From assembly GCF_900143095.1 (NCBI RefSeq), contig NZ_FRDA01000001.1:505357-569356 (forward strand): DNA of 64,000 nucleotides, in the 5' to 3' direction. Below, piece after piece: positions 55,612 through 64,000 of the stretch; within the stretch, counting starts at the first letter, position 1; each line of letters opens with the position of its first letter. Source of the stretch: Pseudomonas asturiensis. Its GTDB lineage: Bacteria; Pseudomonadota; Gammaproteobacteria; Pseudomonadales; Pseudomonadaceae. The translations under genes and the position numbers were made by a program. The notes under the pieces were generated by a model, which saw only the letters and a list, made by a program, of their open reading frames with translations, did not search any database and was not told where the DNA came from.

Positions 55612-57138
55612 ATGAGCCATTCGACGCGTGCCGAAAAACCCGACAAAACCCGAATCGAAACCTGGGGCGTCGAGCAGATCCCCGACAGCCAGCGACATGC
55701 ACGCCCGCTGGATCTGTTTCGTCTGATCTTCGGCGGTGCCAACACCTTTTCCACGGCAGTGCTGGGCAGTTTCCCCGTGCTGTTCGGGTTGTCGTTTCAG
55801 GCCGGGTTCTGGGCGATTGTGCTCGGGGTGGCCGTAGGGGCTTTGATCCTCGCGCCGATGGGGCTGTTCGGTGCGCTCAACGGCACCAATAACGCGGTGT
55901 CTTCCGGCGCACATTTCGGGGTTCATGGGCGCATCATCGGATCGTTTCTGTCGTTGCTGACAGCCGTAGCGTTCTTCTCTCTTTCTGTGTGGAGCTCAGG
56001 TGATGCGTTGGTCGGTGGGGCACAGCGCCTGGTTGGCCTGCCGGAAAACGACTTGAGCCTGGGCCTGTCCTATGGACTGTTTGCGGTGTTGGTGCTGGTG
56101 GTGTGCATCTTCGGTTTCCGCTTCATGTTGTGGGTCAACAAGATCGCAGTGTGGGCGTCCAGTTTATTGTTCCTGCTGGGTATTTTCGCATTTTCCGGGT
56201 CTTTCGATTCGGGCTATGCCGGCAGCGTCAACCTTCAGCAGCAAGGTTTTTGGGCCGCCTTTGTCGGCGCGGCGCTGCTGGCGATGAGCAATCCGGTGTC
56301 CTTTGGTGCTTTTCTGGGGGACTGGTCGCGTTACATTCCGCGTGAAACGTCGCAAAAGCGAATCATGCTGGCCGTTTTGGCAGCGCAAGCCGGTACGCTG
56401 ATTCCCTTTCTGTTCGGGCTGTGCACGGCGACGCTCGTTGCCAGTCAGGCGCCGCAGTACATCGAAACCAACAATTACGTCGGCGGTTTGCTGGCCATTT
56501 CACCAGGCTGGTTCTTTCTGCCGGAGTGCCTGATTGCCGTGATCGGGGGGCTATCCACAGGGACCACTGCGCTCTACGGCACGGGACTGGACATGTCGAG
56601 CATCTTCCCGCGCCTGCTGAGTCGCGCCGGGGCGACGTTGTTGATCGGTGTGGCCGCCATCGCCTTTATCTTCGTCGGTCGCTTCACGTTCAATCTGGTG
56701 CAGAGCGTGTCGACCTTCGCAGTGCTGATCATTACCTGCACCAGTCCGTGGATGGTGGTCATGATCCTCGGTCTGATCAGTCGCCGTGGTTTCTATCACT
56801 CGGATGACCTGCAAGTCTTCACCCGTGGTCAACGCGGCGGGCACTACTGGTTTCAGAATGGCTGGAACTGGCGCGGGCTGGGTGCCTGGATTCCCAGTGC
56901 GGCCATAGGCCTGTGCTTCGTCAACCTGCCGGGGCAGTTCGTCGGCCCGCTGGGCGATCTGGCAGGCGGCATTGATATCAGCCTGCTGATCACCCTTGGC
57001 CTGGCGACGCTGCTGTACCTGACCTTGCTGCGTACCTTCCCCGAACCTGCCGGTGTATACGGTCCCAACGGGGCCCACCCGATGCTCGGCGGCAAGGCCA
57101 TGAGCAACGCCGCACAACCGGCCCCCGTTCATTCGTGA
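55612..57138 (+). CDS. NCS1-family permease (cytosine/purine type)
   Basis: This 508-residue inner-membrane transporter of the nucleobase-cation-symport-1 family has about 12 hydrophobic segments. It opens with ETWGVEQIPDSQR and LDLFRLIFGGANTFSTAVLG, and contains the typical SNPVSFGAFLGDWSRYIP stretch near 225-245. The ATG at 55612 has TGGAG 7 bases upstream. Members import cytosine, hydantoins, thiamine precursors and related small polar compounds. Placed between guanidinobutyrase and a guanidino-linked pathway, it may import a guanidino or cyclic precursor; that is inference. It lies 139 bases after gbuA. Confidence 0.85.
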   Translation: MSHSTRAEKPDKTRIETWGVEQIPDSQRHARPLDLFRLIFGGANTFSTAVLGSFPVLFGLSFQAGFWAIVLGVAVGALILAPMGLFGALNGTNNAVSSGAHFGVHGRIIGSFLSLLTAVAFFSLSVWSSGDALVGGAQRLVGLPENDLSLGLSYGLFAVLVLVVCIFGFRFMLWVNKIAVWASSLLFLLGIFAFSGSFDSGYAGSVNLQQQGFWAAFVGAALLAMSNPVSFGAFLGDWSRYIPRETSQKRIMLAVLAAQAGTLIPFLFGLCTATLVASQAPQYIETNNYVGGLLAISPGWFFLPECLIAVIGGLSTGTTALYGTGLDMSSIFPRLLSRAGATLLIGVAAIAFIFVGRFTFNLVQSVSTFAVLIITCTSPWMVVMILGLISRRGFYHSDDLQVFTRGQRGGHYWFQNGWNWRGLGAWIPSAAIGLCFVNLPGQFVGPLGDLAGGIDISLLITLGLATLLYLTLLRTFPEPAGVYGPNGAHPMLGGKAMSNAAQPAPVHS

Positions 57139-57180
57139 TCCGCGCTGCGCCCGACCGGGCACTACTGATGAGGCATGCTC

Positions 57181-58041
57181 ATGAAGCTGGAAATCTTTCG
57201 CACGTTGTGGGGGTATCGCGGGACGTGGCAGCAGGCGCTGGACGAGGCCCGCGCCGCAGGCTTTGACGGGTTCGAAGCGCGTATACCCGAAGCGAATGCG
57301 GAGCGTGCCGCGTTCGCTGAGTTTTTGCGCGACAACCGGGTGCCTTACATCGCCATTCTGTTTACCTCTACCCCCGTGCTCCCGCTGCAGTCTGCAACGC
57401 CTGCCGAACATCTGGCAGATTTTGCCCGTAAGTTGCAGCTGGCGGCGGAGCTTGAGCCACGCTTCGTCAACGTGCTGGCTGGCAACGATCGCTGGCCCTT
57501 GGCGCAGCAAGTGGACTTTTTTGGTGAGGCGCTACAGATCGCTGCTCGCAGCGGCTTGATGTGCAGTTTCGAGACGCACCGGGCGCGCTCGCTGTTCAAT
57601 CCCTGGCTGACGCTGCAATTGATCGAGCAAGTCCCGGACCTGCGTTTTACCAGCGACATCAGTCATTGGGTGGTGACGTGCGAACGCCTGTTGAATGACC
57701 CCGCCGACGATCTGCGCGCCTTTGTCGAGCGTGTGCACCACATTCAGGCGCGAGTCGGATATGACCAGGGCCCTCAGGTGCCTCACCCGGCAGCGCCCGA
57801 GTATGCCCAGGCGCTGGCGTTTCATCAGCAACACTGGGTCGATATCTGGAAATCCCAAGCGGCGCGCGGGTATACCGGCACGACCCTGACCCCGGAGTTC
57901 GGTCCCGATGGTTACCTGCATCACTTACCGTTTACCGATGTGCCGGTGGCGGATCTGTGGAGCCTCAACGCCTGGATGGGACGCACCGAACGCGAGCATT
58001 TCAACACCGTCGTCAACCAAACCGTGAGGCCGCAGTCATGA
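57181..58041 (+). CDS. TIM-barrel protein, xylose-isomerase / AP-endonuclease-2 like
   Basis: This 286-residue protein of the sugar-phosphate isomerase/epimerase-like TIM-barrel superfamily shows short hydrophobic strands alternating with helices. Candidate metal ligands are visible in CSFETHR (Glu and His near 129-131), FTSDISHW (Asp and His near 160-163), HIQARVG (near 188-194) and TPEFGP (Glu near 239). The ATG at 57181 is preferred, with GATGAGG 7 bases upstream; an ATG at 57175 lies too close to it. Its stop overlaps the ATG of the oxygenase (ATGA). It may act on the product of that oxygenase, as an isomerase or hydrolase. The substrate is unknown. Confidence 0.78.
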   Translation: MKLEIFRTLWGYRGTWQQALDEARAAGFDGFEARIPEANAERAAFAEFLRDNRVPYIAILFTSTPVLPLQSATPAEHLADFARKLQLAAELEPRFVNVLAGNDRWPLAQQVDFFGEALQIAARSGLMCSFETHRARSLFNPWLTLQLIEQVPDLRFTSDISHWVVTCERLLNDPADDLRAFVERVHHIQARVGYDQGPQVPHPAAPEYAQALAFHQQHWVDIWKSQAARGYTGTTLTPEFGPDGYLHHLPFTDVPVADLWSLNAWMGRTEREHFNTVVNQTVRPQS

Positions 58042-59075
58042 GTGAACGTCCCGCTTTCACCCGTATTCCGGTGGTCGATATCCAGGGCTTGTCCAGCGAA
58101 CGCCTTGAAGATCGCCAGGCCGTGGCCCAGGCGCTGGGCGAGGCTGCCCGTCATGTGGGCTTTCTGTACATCACCGGCCACGGTATCGAGCCTGCGCTGA
58201 TCGACAACCTGCATCGCGCAGCCGAGCAGTATTTCGCCCAGCCCATCGACGCCAAGATGCGTCACTACATCGGCGCCTCGCAGACCCACAAAGGTTTCGT
58301 GCCGGAAGGGGAAGAGGTCTACGGCACCGGCAGACCGGACCATAAGGAAGCGTTCGATGTCGGCTTTGAAGTGCCCGCCGATAACCCTCTGGTGATCGCA
58401 GGCACGCCGTTGCTGGGCCCGAATGACTGGCCGACCTTGCCTGGATTTCAGGCCGCCGTGCAAGCCTATTACCAGGCGGTATTCGCCTTGGGGCATCAGC
58501 TGTTTCGCGGCTTTGCCCTGGCCTTGGGCCTGAACGAGCATTTCTTCGATGAAATGGCCTGTTTCCCGCCTTCAAAGCTGCGCCTGATCCATTACCCGTT
58601 CGACGCCACGGCCGAGGACGCCCCTGGCATTGGCGCGCACACCGATTACGAGTGCTTCACCATTCTCAAGGCCGATCAGCCCGGGCTTGAGGTCATGAAC
58701 GAACAGGGCGAATGGATCGATGCGCCGCCACTGCCGGACGCCTTCGTGGTCAACATCGGCGACATGCTTGAAGTCATGACAAGCGGCACTTTCGTCGCCA
58801 CTGCGCACCGAGTGCGCAAGGTCCGACAAGAGCGCTATTCCTTCCCGCTGTTTTATGCCTGCGACTACCACACGCTGATCAAGCCTCTGCCGCAGTTTGC
58901 TGCTGCCGGAGAGGGTTATGAGGAAATCGCCATCGGCGAGCACATGTGGGCCCAGGCTTTGCAAACCTATCAATACCTTCGCCAGCGCGTCGCCAGCGGG
59001 CAACTTGCCCTGCCGGAACGCGCCAGAAAGCCATCAAGCTTCGGGCACCTGAAAAACCAGAGCGTGACTTCGTGA
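58038..59075 (+). CDS. 2-Oxoglutarate/Fe(II)-dependent oxygenase, isopenicillin-N-synthase family
   Basis: This 345-residue cytosolic non-haem iron enzyme has an N-terminal cap ([20 protein letters not shown]) and a jelly-roll core with the iron triad His201-x-Asp203 (GAHTDYECF) and His257 (ATAHRVRKV). The 2-oxoglutarate-binding Arg266-x-Ser268 (RYSFPLF) is also present. This fold class includes ethylene-forming enzyme and plant-type hydroxylases. The ATG at 58038 overlaps the previous stop by 4 bases, so translation is coupled. In this cluster a guanidino amino acid such as arginine, homoarginine or a derivative is the natural guess for substrate. That is inference from neighbours only. Confidence 0.85.
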   Translation: MSERPAFTRIPVVDIQGLSSERLEDRQAVAQALGEAARHVGFLYITGHGIEPALIDNLHRAAEQYFAQPIDAKMRHYIGASQTHKGFVPEGEEVYGTGRPDHKEAFDVGFEVPADNPLVIAGTPLLGPNDWPTLPGFQAAVQAYYQAVFALGHQLFRGFALALGLNEHFFDEMACFPPSKLRLIHYPFDATAEDAPGIGAHTDYECFTILKADQPGLEVMNEQGEWIDAPPLPDAFVVNIGDMLEVMTSGTFVATAHRVRKVRQERYSFPLFYACDYHTLIKPLPQFAAAGEGYEEIAIGEHMWAQALQTYQYLRQRVASGQLALPERARKPSSFGHLKNQSVTS

Positions 59076-59107
59076 CCTGCCGTTTCCCTCAATCTGGAAT
59101 GACTACT

Positions 59108-59902
59108 ATGCAAAACACCACGCTTTCGCGCCTTGCCACTTCGGTTCTGGGTCTGGCCCTCTTTGCCGGTGCCGTTCATGCAGCCCCCACCGCCACACCC
59201 GGCACGCTCAAGGTGGGTATGGAGATTTCCTATCCGCCGTTCGAATCCTACGATGGCGACAAGGTCGTAGGCTTCGACCCGGAGGTTTCCACTGCGCTGG
59301 CCAAGCAGTTGGGCGGCCTGAAGGTCGAGTTTGTCGATACCCGTTTTCCTAACCTGATCCTGGGGCTGAACGCCAACCGCTTCGACACCATCATTTCCGG
59401 TATGTACATCACTGAAGAACGTACCAAACAGGCCGACGCGATCCCTTACGCGCAAGTCGGTGCCGCCATCATGGTGCGCAGCGACAACACCAGCAAGCCG
59501 CAGCAGCCGGAAGACTTGTGCGGTATGAAAGTCGGCCTTCAGCAAGGCACCAACTGGATCAACCAGCTAAAAGCGGTGTCCGCCGATTACTGTGCAAAAC
59601 AGAACAAGGGCGAGATCGCAATCAGCGAATTCCCGACCACCGCCGAGGCGTCACAGGCGCTGATGTCCGGCAATATTCAGGCGCACCTGGAAATCTCCGC
59701 TGCCGCGCAGATGATCATCGACAAGGCCCGTGGGCGCATCCTGATCAGCTCGCAGAAAGCGCTGTATCCACAAACGCTGGGTATCTACGTGAAGAAAGGC
59801 AATGCCGAGCTGGTGGAGCAGATGCGCAGTGCTGTGGACGCATGGAAGAAGAGCAGCGAGTACAGCGAGCTTCTCAAAAAGTACAACCTTGAGCCTGCGT
59901 GA
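59108..59902 (+). CDS. Periplasmic amino-acid-binding protein of an ABC importer
   Basis: This 264-residue solute-binding protein of the polar amino acid type (SBP_bac_3) has a signal peptide at residues 1-25 (cleavage near VHA-AP). Family motifs present are LKVGMEISYPPFES, VVGFDPEV (the loop that usually binds the alpha-carboxylate side), FDTIISGMYITEERTK and LYPQTLGIYVKK. I prefer the ATG at 59108 because it leaves a normal spacing from TGGA; an ATG at 59099 is also in frame. The partner is the fused permease-ATPase downstream, across a 266-base gap that contains a REP pair. Likely substrates are arginine-like or guanidino compounds. Confidence 0.88.
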   Translation: MQNTTLSRLATSVLGLALFAGAVHAAPTATPGTLKVGMEISYPPFESYDGDKVVGFDPEVSTALAKQLGGLKVEFVDTRFPNLILGLNANRFDTIISGMYITEERTKQADAIPYAQVGAAIMVRSDNTSKPQQPEDLCGMKVGLQQGTNWINQLKAVSADYCAKQNKGEIAISEFPTTAEASQALMSGNIQAHLEISAAAQMIIDKARGRILISSQKALYPQTLGIYVKKGNAELVEQMRSAVDAWKKSSEYSELLKKYNLEPA

Positions 59903-59954
59903 CTCAGTAGCGCTGTGGTCCTGAGACAACTAGGTCGCACAGCAAACACCCACT

Positions 59955-60040
59955 GTGGGAGGCGGCTTGCCGGCGATGCAATATTGAAGGCGACTTTGCA
60001 GTGACTGGACTGACGCCATCGCCGGCAAGCCGCCTCCCAC
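59955..60040. repeat. REP doublet (REPIN) in the ABC importer operon
   Basis: GTGGGAGGCGGCTTGCCGGC (59955-59974, continuing GATG to 59978) is matched by its exact 24-base reverse complement at 60017-60040, with a 38-base spacer. This is the form of Pseudomonas repetitive extragenic palindromes, two in opposite orientation. It lies between the binding-protein and permease-ATPase genes, where such structures often raise the level of the upstream message. Confidence 0.85.
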
Positions 60041-60168
60041 GGGAAATGCGTTTGCACAGTGGATAACGCATTGTCAGCTGAGCAGCAATCTTGCGCTCGA
60101 CGCGACATTCGCTCCTCAACGCCACAGCTACACCGGCCATCACCTTCACCCGCTGCACCGAGGTCAAC

Positions 60169-61686
60169 ATGGCATTCGATTGGGCTTATTTCTTCTCACT
60201 GTTTTCCTTTTCCGCTTTCTGGAAAGCCTGCCTCACCGTGGTTCAGTTGAGCACGCTGTCGTGGACGCTGGGGCTTGCGCTGGGCTTCGTGCTCGCCAGC
60301 GCCAAACTGTCCAGCCACGCCTGGCTGCGTTTGCCGGCAAGTTTTTATATCTGGCTGTTTCGCAGCATTCCGCTGTTGGTGTTGCTGGTGTTCGTCTACA
60401 ACCTGCCGCAGCTGTTTCCATCGGCGGGCAGCGTGCTGTCTCAGCCTTTCTATTCAGGGCTCATCGCGCTGGTACTGACGGAGACTGCGTACATGGCTGA
60501 AATCCATCGCGGCGGATTGCTGTCGGTGCTCAAAGGGCAGCGTGAAGCCGCCAAGGCCTTGGGTGTGCGCGGGCTCGGCGCGCAACGGCTGGTGATCATT
60601 CCACAGGCGATTCGCATCGCCTTGCCGACACTGACCAACGAATACGTGACCATCGTCAAACTCACCTCGCTGGTCTCGGTGATCTCCCTGAACGAACTGT
60701 TGCTGGTCGGTCAGCGCCTGTACGCGCAGAACTTTCTGGTGCTCGAAACCCTCGCTGCCGTGGCCGTGTATTACGTGCTCATCGTCACGGTGTTCGGTTG
60801 GGTGCTTCAGTGGGCCGAGCGGCATCTGGACCTGGCGCGCAAGAACGCCCAGACCCTGAATGACAGCGAGGTCGCTGCGTTGCGCCAACCGGCCGCACAG
60901 GGCAAACCCCGTGCGGAAAAGATCGCTGACCAGGCCGACGCCTTGTCGCTGCGCAGCATTCACAAACGCTACGGGAGTCATGAGGTGCTCAAAGGCATCG
61001 ATCTGACCGTGCGCCCAGGTGAGGTGATTTCCATTATCGGCCCCTCGGGCTCCGGCAAGACGTCGCTGATTCGAACGATCAACACCCTTGAGAGCATCGA
61101 CAAGGGCGAGATTGTGTTGTTCGGCAATGACTACATTGCCGCTGGCAAGCACCCGGACTCGCCTGTCATCCGCCAGGGCATCCGGCGCATCGGCATGGTG
61201 TTCCAGAACTTCAACCTGTTCCCGCACCGCACCATTCTCGACAACGTGATTCTGGCCCCGCGTTACCACGGACTGGCCAGTACCCGAGAGCTGCGCAGCA
61301 AGGGGCATACGTTGCTCGAGCGGGTCGGCCTGCTGGCCCAGGCCGACAAATACCCGCATCAGCTGTCGGGCGGCCAGCAACAGCGCGTCGCCATCGCCCG
61401 CGCACTGGCCATGGAGCCGGACATCATGCTGTTCGACGAGCCGACCTCGGCGCTTGATCCTGAACTGGTGGGCGACGTACTCAACGTCATTCGTGACCTG
61501 GCAGAAGAGGGCATGACCATGCTGATCGTCACCCACGAGATGGATTTCGCACTGTCGATTTCCGACCGCATTGTGTTCATGGAAAACGGACACGTCGCCG
61601 CAGATGCATCACCAGCAGACATCCGTAGCACGGGTCACGAGCGGGTGCGGCGCTTTATCGGCCTGGAACAGGAGGCAATCGCATGA
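60169..61686 (+). CDS. Fused ABC permease-ATPase, polar amino acid type
   Basis: This 505-residue single polypeptide combines two normally separate subunits. Residues about 1-225 are a HisMQ/GlnP-type permease with several membrane helices, and the EAA-like loop [24 protein letters not shown] lies near 125-148. A linker (about 230-265) leads to an ATPase with Walker [10 protein letters not shown] (near 292), signature LSGGQQQR (near 400) and Walker [15 protein letters not shown] (near 420). The ATG at 60169 has GAGG 6 bases upstream. It works with the binding protein upstream. Its stop overlaps the ATG of the decarboxylase-like gene (ATGA), so import and catabolism are coupled. Confidence 0.9.
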   Translation: MAFDWAYFFSLFSFSAFWKACLTVVQLSTLSWTLGLALGFVLASAKLSSHAWLRLPASFYIWLFRSIPLLVLLVFVYNLPQLFPSAGSVLSQPFYSGLIALVLTETAYMAEIHRGGLLSVLKGQREAAKALGVRGLGAQRLVIIPQAIRIALPTLTNEYVTIVKLTSLVSVISLNELLLVGQRLYAQNFLVLETLAAVAVYYVLIVTVFGWVLQWAERHLDLARKNAQTLNDSEVAALRQPAAQGKPRAEKIADQADALSLRSIHKRYGSHEVLKGIDLTVRPGEVISIIGPSGSGKTSLIRTINTLESIDKGEIVLFGNDYIAAGKHPDSPVIRQGIRRIGMVFQNFNLFPHRTILDNVILAPRYHGLASTRELRSKGHTLLERVGLLAQADKYPHQLSGGQQQRVAIARALAMEPDIMLFDEPTSALDPELVGDVLNVIRDLAEEGMTMLIVTHEMDFALSISDRIVFMENGHVAADASPADIRSTGHERVRRFIGLEQEAIA

Positions 61687-63284
61687 GCACCTGTGGAGAG
61701 TTTCTCGTCAAACAGCTGCAGGCCTGGGGCGTTGACACGGTGTTTGGCATCCCCGGCGTGCACACCGTCGAGCTGTATCGCGGTCTGCCCGCCAGCAGCA
61801 TTCGCCATATCACCCCGCGCCATGAGCAGGGCGCAGGGTTCATGGCTGACGGTTACGCCAGGGTCAGTGGCAAACCCGGCGTATGTTTCATCATCACCGG
61901 GCCGGGCATGACCAACATTCTCACGGCGATGGGGCAGGCCTACGCCGACTCGATCCCGATGCTGGTGATCTCCAGCGTAAACGAACGCGCACGGCTCGGA
62001 CTGGGCAACGGCTACCTGCACGAACTGCCCGACCAGCGTGCAATGGTCGCGGGCGTCAGCGCCTTCAGCCATACACTGATGAGCGTCGACGAACTGCCCG
62101 ATGTCCTGGCCAGGGCGTTTGCAGTGTTCGACAGCCAGCGACCGCGACCGGTACACATTGAGTTACCGCTGGACATCATCACGGCGGCTGCGGATCACCT
62201 GCAGGTGCGCCCGCGCCAGGTGATCGCCCGCCCAACACCCGACCCGGCAACGATCCAGGAAGCGGCCACTCGCCTGCAGAACGCCAAACGACCGCTTTTG
62301 CTGCTGGGCGGTGGTTGCGTGGAGGCCATGCACGAAGCGCGCGAGCTGGCCATTCGTCTCGATGCCCCCACGGCGCTGACCATTAACGCCAAGGGCGTGT
62401 TGCCGAGTGATCATCCGTTATTGATCGGCAGCAACCAGTCGCTGATTCCCGTAAGGCAACTGGCGCTGGACGCCGATGTGGTACTGGCAATCGGCACCGA
62501 ACTGGGCGAAACCGATTACGACGTGGTGTTTGACGGTAACTTCCGCTTGGGCGGCGAGCTGATTCGTATCGACATCGATGCTGCACAGCTGACCCGCAAC
62601 CATACGCCCAGTCTTTCGATTGTCAGCGATGCCAGGTATGCCATGCAGGCGCTGCTGGACGCCTTGCCGCCTCGCCCCGCACGTACCGACAGCCCGGGCG
62701 CACAACAGGCCGCCGAGGTTCGCAGGCAACTGGCTGAAGACTTTAGGGGTTGGGCGCATTACCGGAGGTTGTTCGACTGCATCCTTGAGGTGTTGCCCGA
62801 CTCGCGCTTTGTCGGCGATTCGACCCAGACCGTTTACAGCGGTAATCACCTGGTCGACCTCGACAGCCCGCGACGCTGGTTCAATGCATCGACCGGTTAC
62901 GGCACGCTGGGTTACGGTCTGCCCGCAGCGATCGGTGCGAAGCTTGCCGACCCGACGGTGCCTGTGATCAGTCTGATGGGGGATGGCGGCCTTCAGTTCA
63001 CGTTGCCGGAACTGGCCAGTGCGGTGGAAGCGCGGGTGGGAATCATCGTGCTCCTGTGGAATAACCAGGGGTATGGCGAGATCAAACGCTATATGGAGCG
63101 TCGCGCTATCACGCCGCTGGGCGTAGACATCTATACCCCGGACTTTTTGACCATCGCCCGAGGGTTCGGCTGCCTGGCCGAGCGCGCCCGCGATCATGCG
63201 CACCTGCAAACGCTGCTGCGCGAAGCACCGAGCGACCGGCCGTTGATCATCGAAGTCAACGAAGCTGCACCTTTTGCACCCTAA
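61683..63284 (+). CDS. aruI: ThDP-dependent 2-ketoarginine decarboxylase-like enzyme
   Basis: This 533-residue thiamine-diphosphate enzyme is of the acetolactate-synthase/decarboxylase type. The N-terminal domain has [16 protein letters not shown] and the catalytic-Glu motif [14 protein letters not shown] (near 45). The central domain (about 180-320) binds a nucleotide-like fold. The C-terminal ThDP domain has [15 protein letters not shown] (near 430) and [12 protein letters not shown] (near 459). It resembles AruI of P. aeruginosa, which converts 5-guanidino-2-oxopentanoate to 4-guanidinobutyraldehyde. Guanidinobutyrase and an aldehyde dehydrogenase in the same cluster support that role. Acetolactate synthase is less likely given this context and the absence of a small subunit. 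Confidence 0.82.
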   Translation: MSTCGEFLVKQLQAWGVDTVFGIPGVHTVELYRGLPASSIRHITPRHEQGAGFMADGYARVSGKPGVCFIITGPGMTNILTAMGQAYADSIPMLVISSVNERARLGLGNGYLHELPDQRAMVAGVSAFSHTLMSVDELPDVLARAFAVFDSQRPRPVHIELPLDIITAAADHLQVRPRQVIARPTPDPATIQEAATRLQNAKRPLLLLGGGCVEAMHEARELAIRLDAPTALTINAKGVLPSDHPLLIGSNQSLIPVRQLALDADVVLAIGTELGETDYDVVFDGNFRLGGELIRIDIDAAQLTRNHTPSLSIVSDARYAMQALLDALPPRPARTDSPGAQQAAEVRRQLAEDFRGWAHYRRLFDCILEVLPDSRFVGDSTQTVYSGNHLVDLDSPRRWFNASTGYGTLGYGLPAAIGAKLADPTVPVISLMGDGGLQFTLPELASAVEARVGIIVLLWNNQGYGEIKRYMERRAITPLGVDIYTPDFLTIARGFGCLAERARDHAHLQTLLREAPSDRPLIIEVNEAAPFAP

Positions 63285-63295
63285 ATCCTGAGTGA

Positions 63296-63316
63296 GAGGG
63301 CCTTGTCGAGGCCCTC
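63296..63316 (+). terminator. Intercistronic hairpin between aruI and the aldehyde dehydrogenase gene
   Basis: GAGGGCCT (63296-63303) pairs perfectly with AGGCCCTC (63309-63316) around TGTCG. A T-rich stretch (GTTGTTT) follows five bases later. It could partly terminate transcription and lower the dehydrogenase level relative to the decarboxylase. Confidence 0.5.
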
Positions 63317-63343
63317 AATCGTTGTTTCGAGGAGCGCTGCTCG

Positions 63344-64000
63344 ATGAATACCCCGCATTACATCAACGGTCGATGGCTGGCAGGCGAGGGCAACGATGTC
63401 CTCACCGTGTACGATCCGTCCCTTGGCGAGCCTTTCGCTGAGCTGGTTTCGGCCAGCACTGCGCAGGTCGATCACGCCGTGGCAGCCGCGCGTGCCGCGC
63501 TGCCTGAATGGAAGGCAACGACAGTGACCCACAGGGCGGGTGTCCTGCGCAGCTTTGCAGGGCAGCTCGTTCAGCGCCGGGAGGCATTGATCGCGCTGCA
63601 GATGCGTAATAACGGCAAACCGCGCCATGAGGCCGAAGTGGATCTGGACGATGCTGTAGCGACCTTCAGCTATTACGCTAACCTGATCGAAAGCCAGCCC
63701 TCACATCGCCACGTTGAACTGTCCGTGCCCGGCTTCAGCTCACGCACGCGCCTGGAAGCGGTGGGCGTGGTCGGCTTGATCGTACCGTGGAATTTCCCAT
63801 TGGTGACCAGCGCCTGGAAGCTCGCACCGGCCTTGGCAGCGGGTTGTACGGTGGTGCTCAAACCATCGGAAATCACGCCGCTGATCGAGCAGACCTATGG
63901 CCAGATCGCCGAACACTTGGGGTTGCCGGACGGTGTGCTGAACATCATCAATGGCAAAGCCGAGACCGGCGCAGCGCTGAGCAATCACGCGGGCCTGGAC
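63344..64000 (+). CDS. Aldehyde dehydrogenase, KauB/betaine-aldehyde type (3' part missing)
   Basis: These are the first 219 residues of an NAD(P)-dependent aldehyde dehydrogenase; the gene leaves the right edge. The ATG at 63344 has GAGGAG about 8 bases upstream. The N-terminal pattern YINGRWLAG and the cofactor-domain motifs VPWNFPL (near 148) and VVLKPSEITP (near 170) are typical. The catalytic Cys and Glu would lie beyond the window. In this cluster it would oxidise 4-guanidinobutyraldehyde to 4-guanidinobutyrate, the substrate of the guanidinobutyrase upstream, as KauB does in P. aeruginosa. Family length is near 480-490 residues. Confidence 0.87.
   Translation, partial: MNTPHYINGRWLAGEGNDVLTVYDPSLGEPFAELVSASTAQVDHAVAAARAALPEWKATTVTHRAGVLRSFAGQLVQRREALIALQMRNNGKPRHEAEVDLDDAVATFSYYANLIESQPSHRHVELSVPGFSSRTRLEAVGVVGLIVPWNFPLVTSAWKLAPALAAGCTVVLKPSEITPLIEQTYGQIAEHLGLPDGVLNIINGKAETGAALSNHAGLD

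Overview
The window is a GC-rich chromosomal segment of a Pseudomonas, most likely from the P. syringae / P. cichorii group. The evidence is a syringafactin/cichofactin-family lipopeptide locus, a guanidinobutyrase (gbuA) region and Pseudomonas-type REP palindromes. No rRNA, tRNA, insertion sequence or CRISPR array was seen.

Layout. (1) 1-2531: carbohydrate uptake and metabolism, with an RbsA-like sugar ABC ATPase running off the left edge, an RpiB-family isomerase and a SorC-type regulator. (2) 2586-34894: a complete linear lipopeptide locus: a LuxR-type regulator; a three-module NRPS (3692-13186); a five-module NRPS with tandem thioesterases (13183-30939); MacA/MacB-like export genes; and a second LuxR-type regulator. 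Specificity residues read by eye give Leu-Leu-Gln-Leu-Gln-Val-Leu-Leu. That is the cichofactin order as I recall it, and differs from syringafactin at position 5. Modules 4 and 7 share a nearly identical adenylation-domain tract, a mark of recent internal recombination. (3) 35136-39131: a Fur-box-like palindrome followed by an ECF sigma factor, a FecR-type regulator and a TonB-dependent siderophore receptor. (4) 39264-41146: a stand-alone receiver protein and an MFS transporter.

(5) 41341-51269 is the least understood and most interesting part. It holds a tail-collar protein, a winged-helix/STAND-ATPase regulator, a possible 21-residue leader ORF with a hairpin, two small proteins built from repeated beta-rich modules, a papain-like cysteine protease carrying the same kind of module, an unknown 189-residue protein, an unknown 959-residue protein, and an orphan endolysin resembling phage lambda R. 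There are no capsid, sheath, tube, terminase, integrase or holin genes, so it does not look like a prophage. It looks like a dedicated accessory system with its own regulator.

(6) 51384-53393: a second MFS transporter and a stand-alone APS kinase. (7) 53390-64000: a guanidino-compound catabolic cluster: LysR regulator, guanidinobutyrase, NCS1 permease, TIM-barrel protein, 2-oxoglutarate/Fe(II) oxygenase, periplasmic binding protein, fused permease-ATPase, 2-ketoarginine decarboxylase-like ThDP enzyme and a truncated aldehyde dehydrogenase. The last two plus guanidinobutyrase reproduce the lower arginine transaminase pathway (2-ketoarginine to guanidinobutyraldehyde to guanidinobutyrate to GABA and urea). 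The arginine transaminase is not in view and an uncharacterised oxygenase is present.

Functions are inferred from motifs and family knowledge. No alignments or database searches were run.
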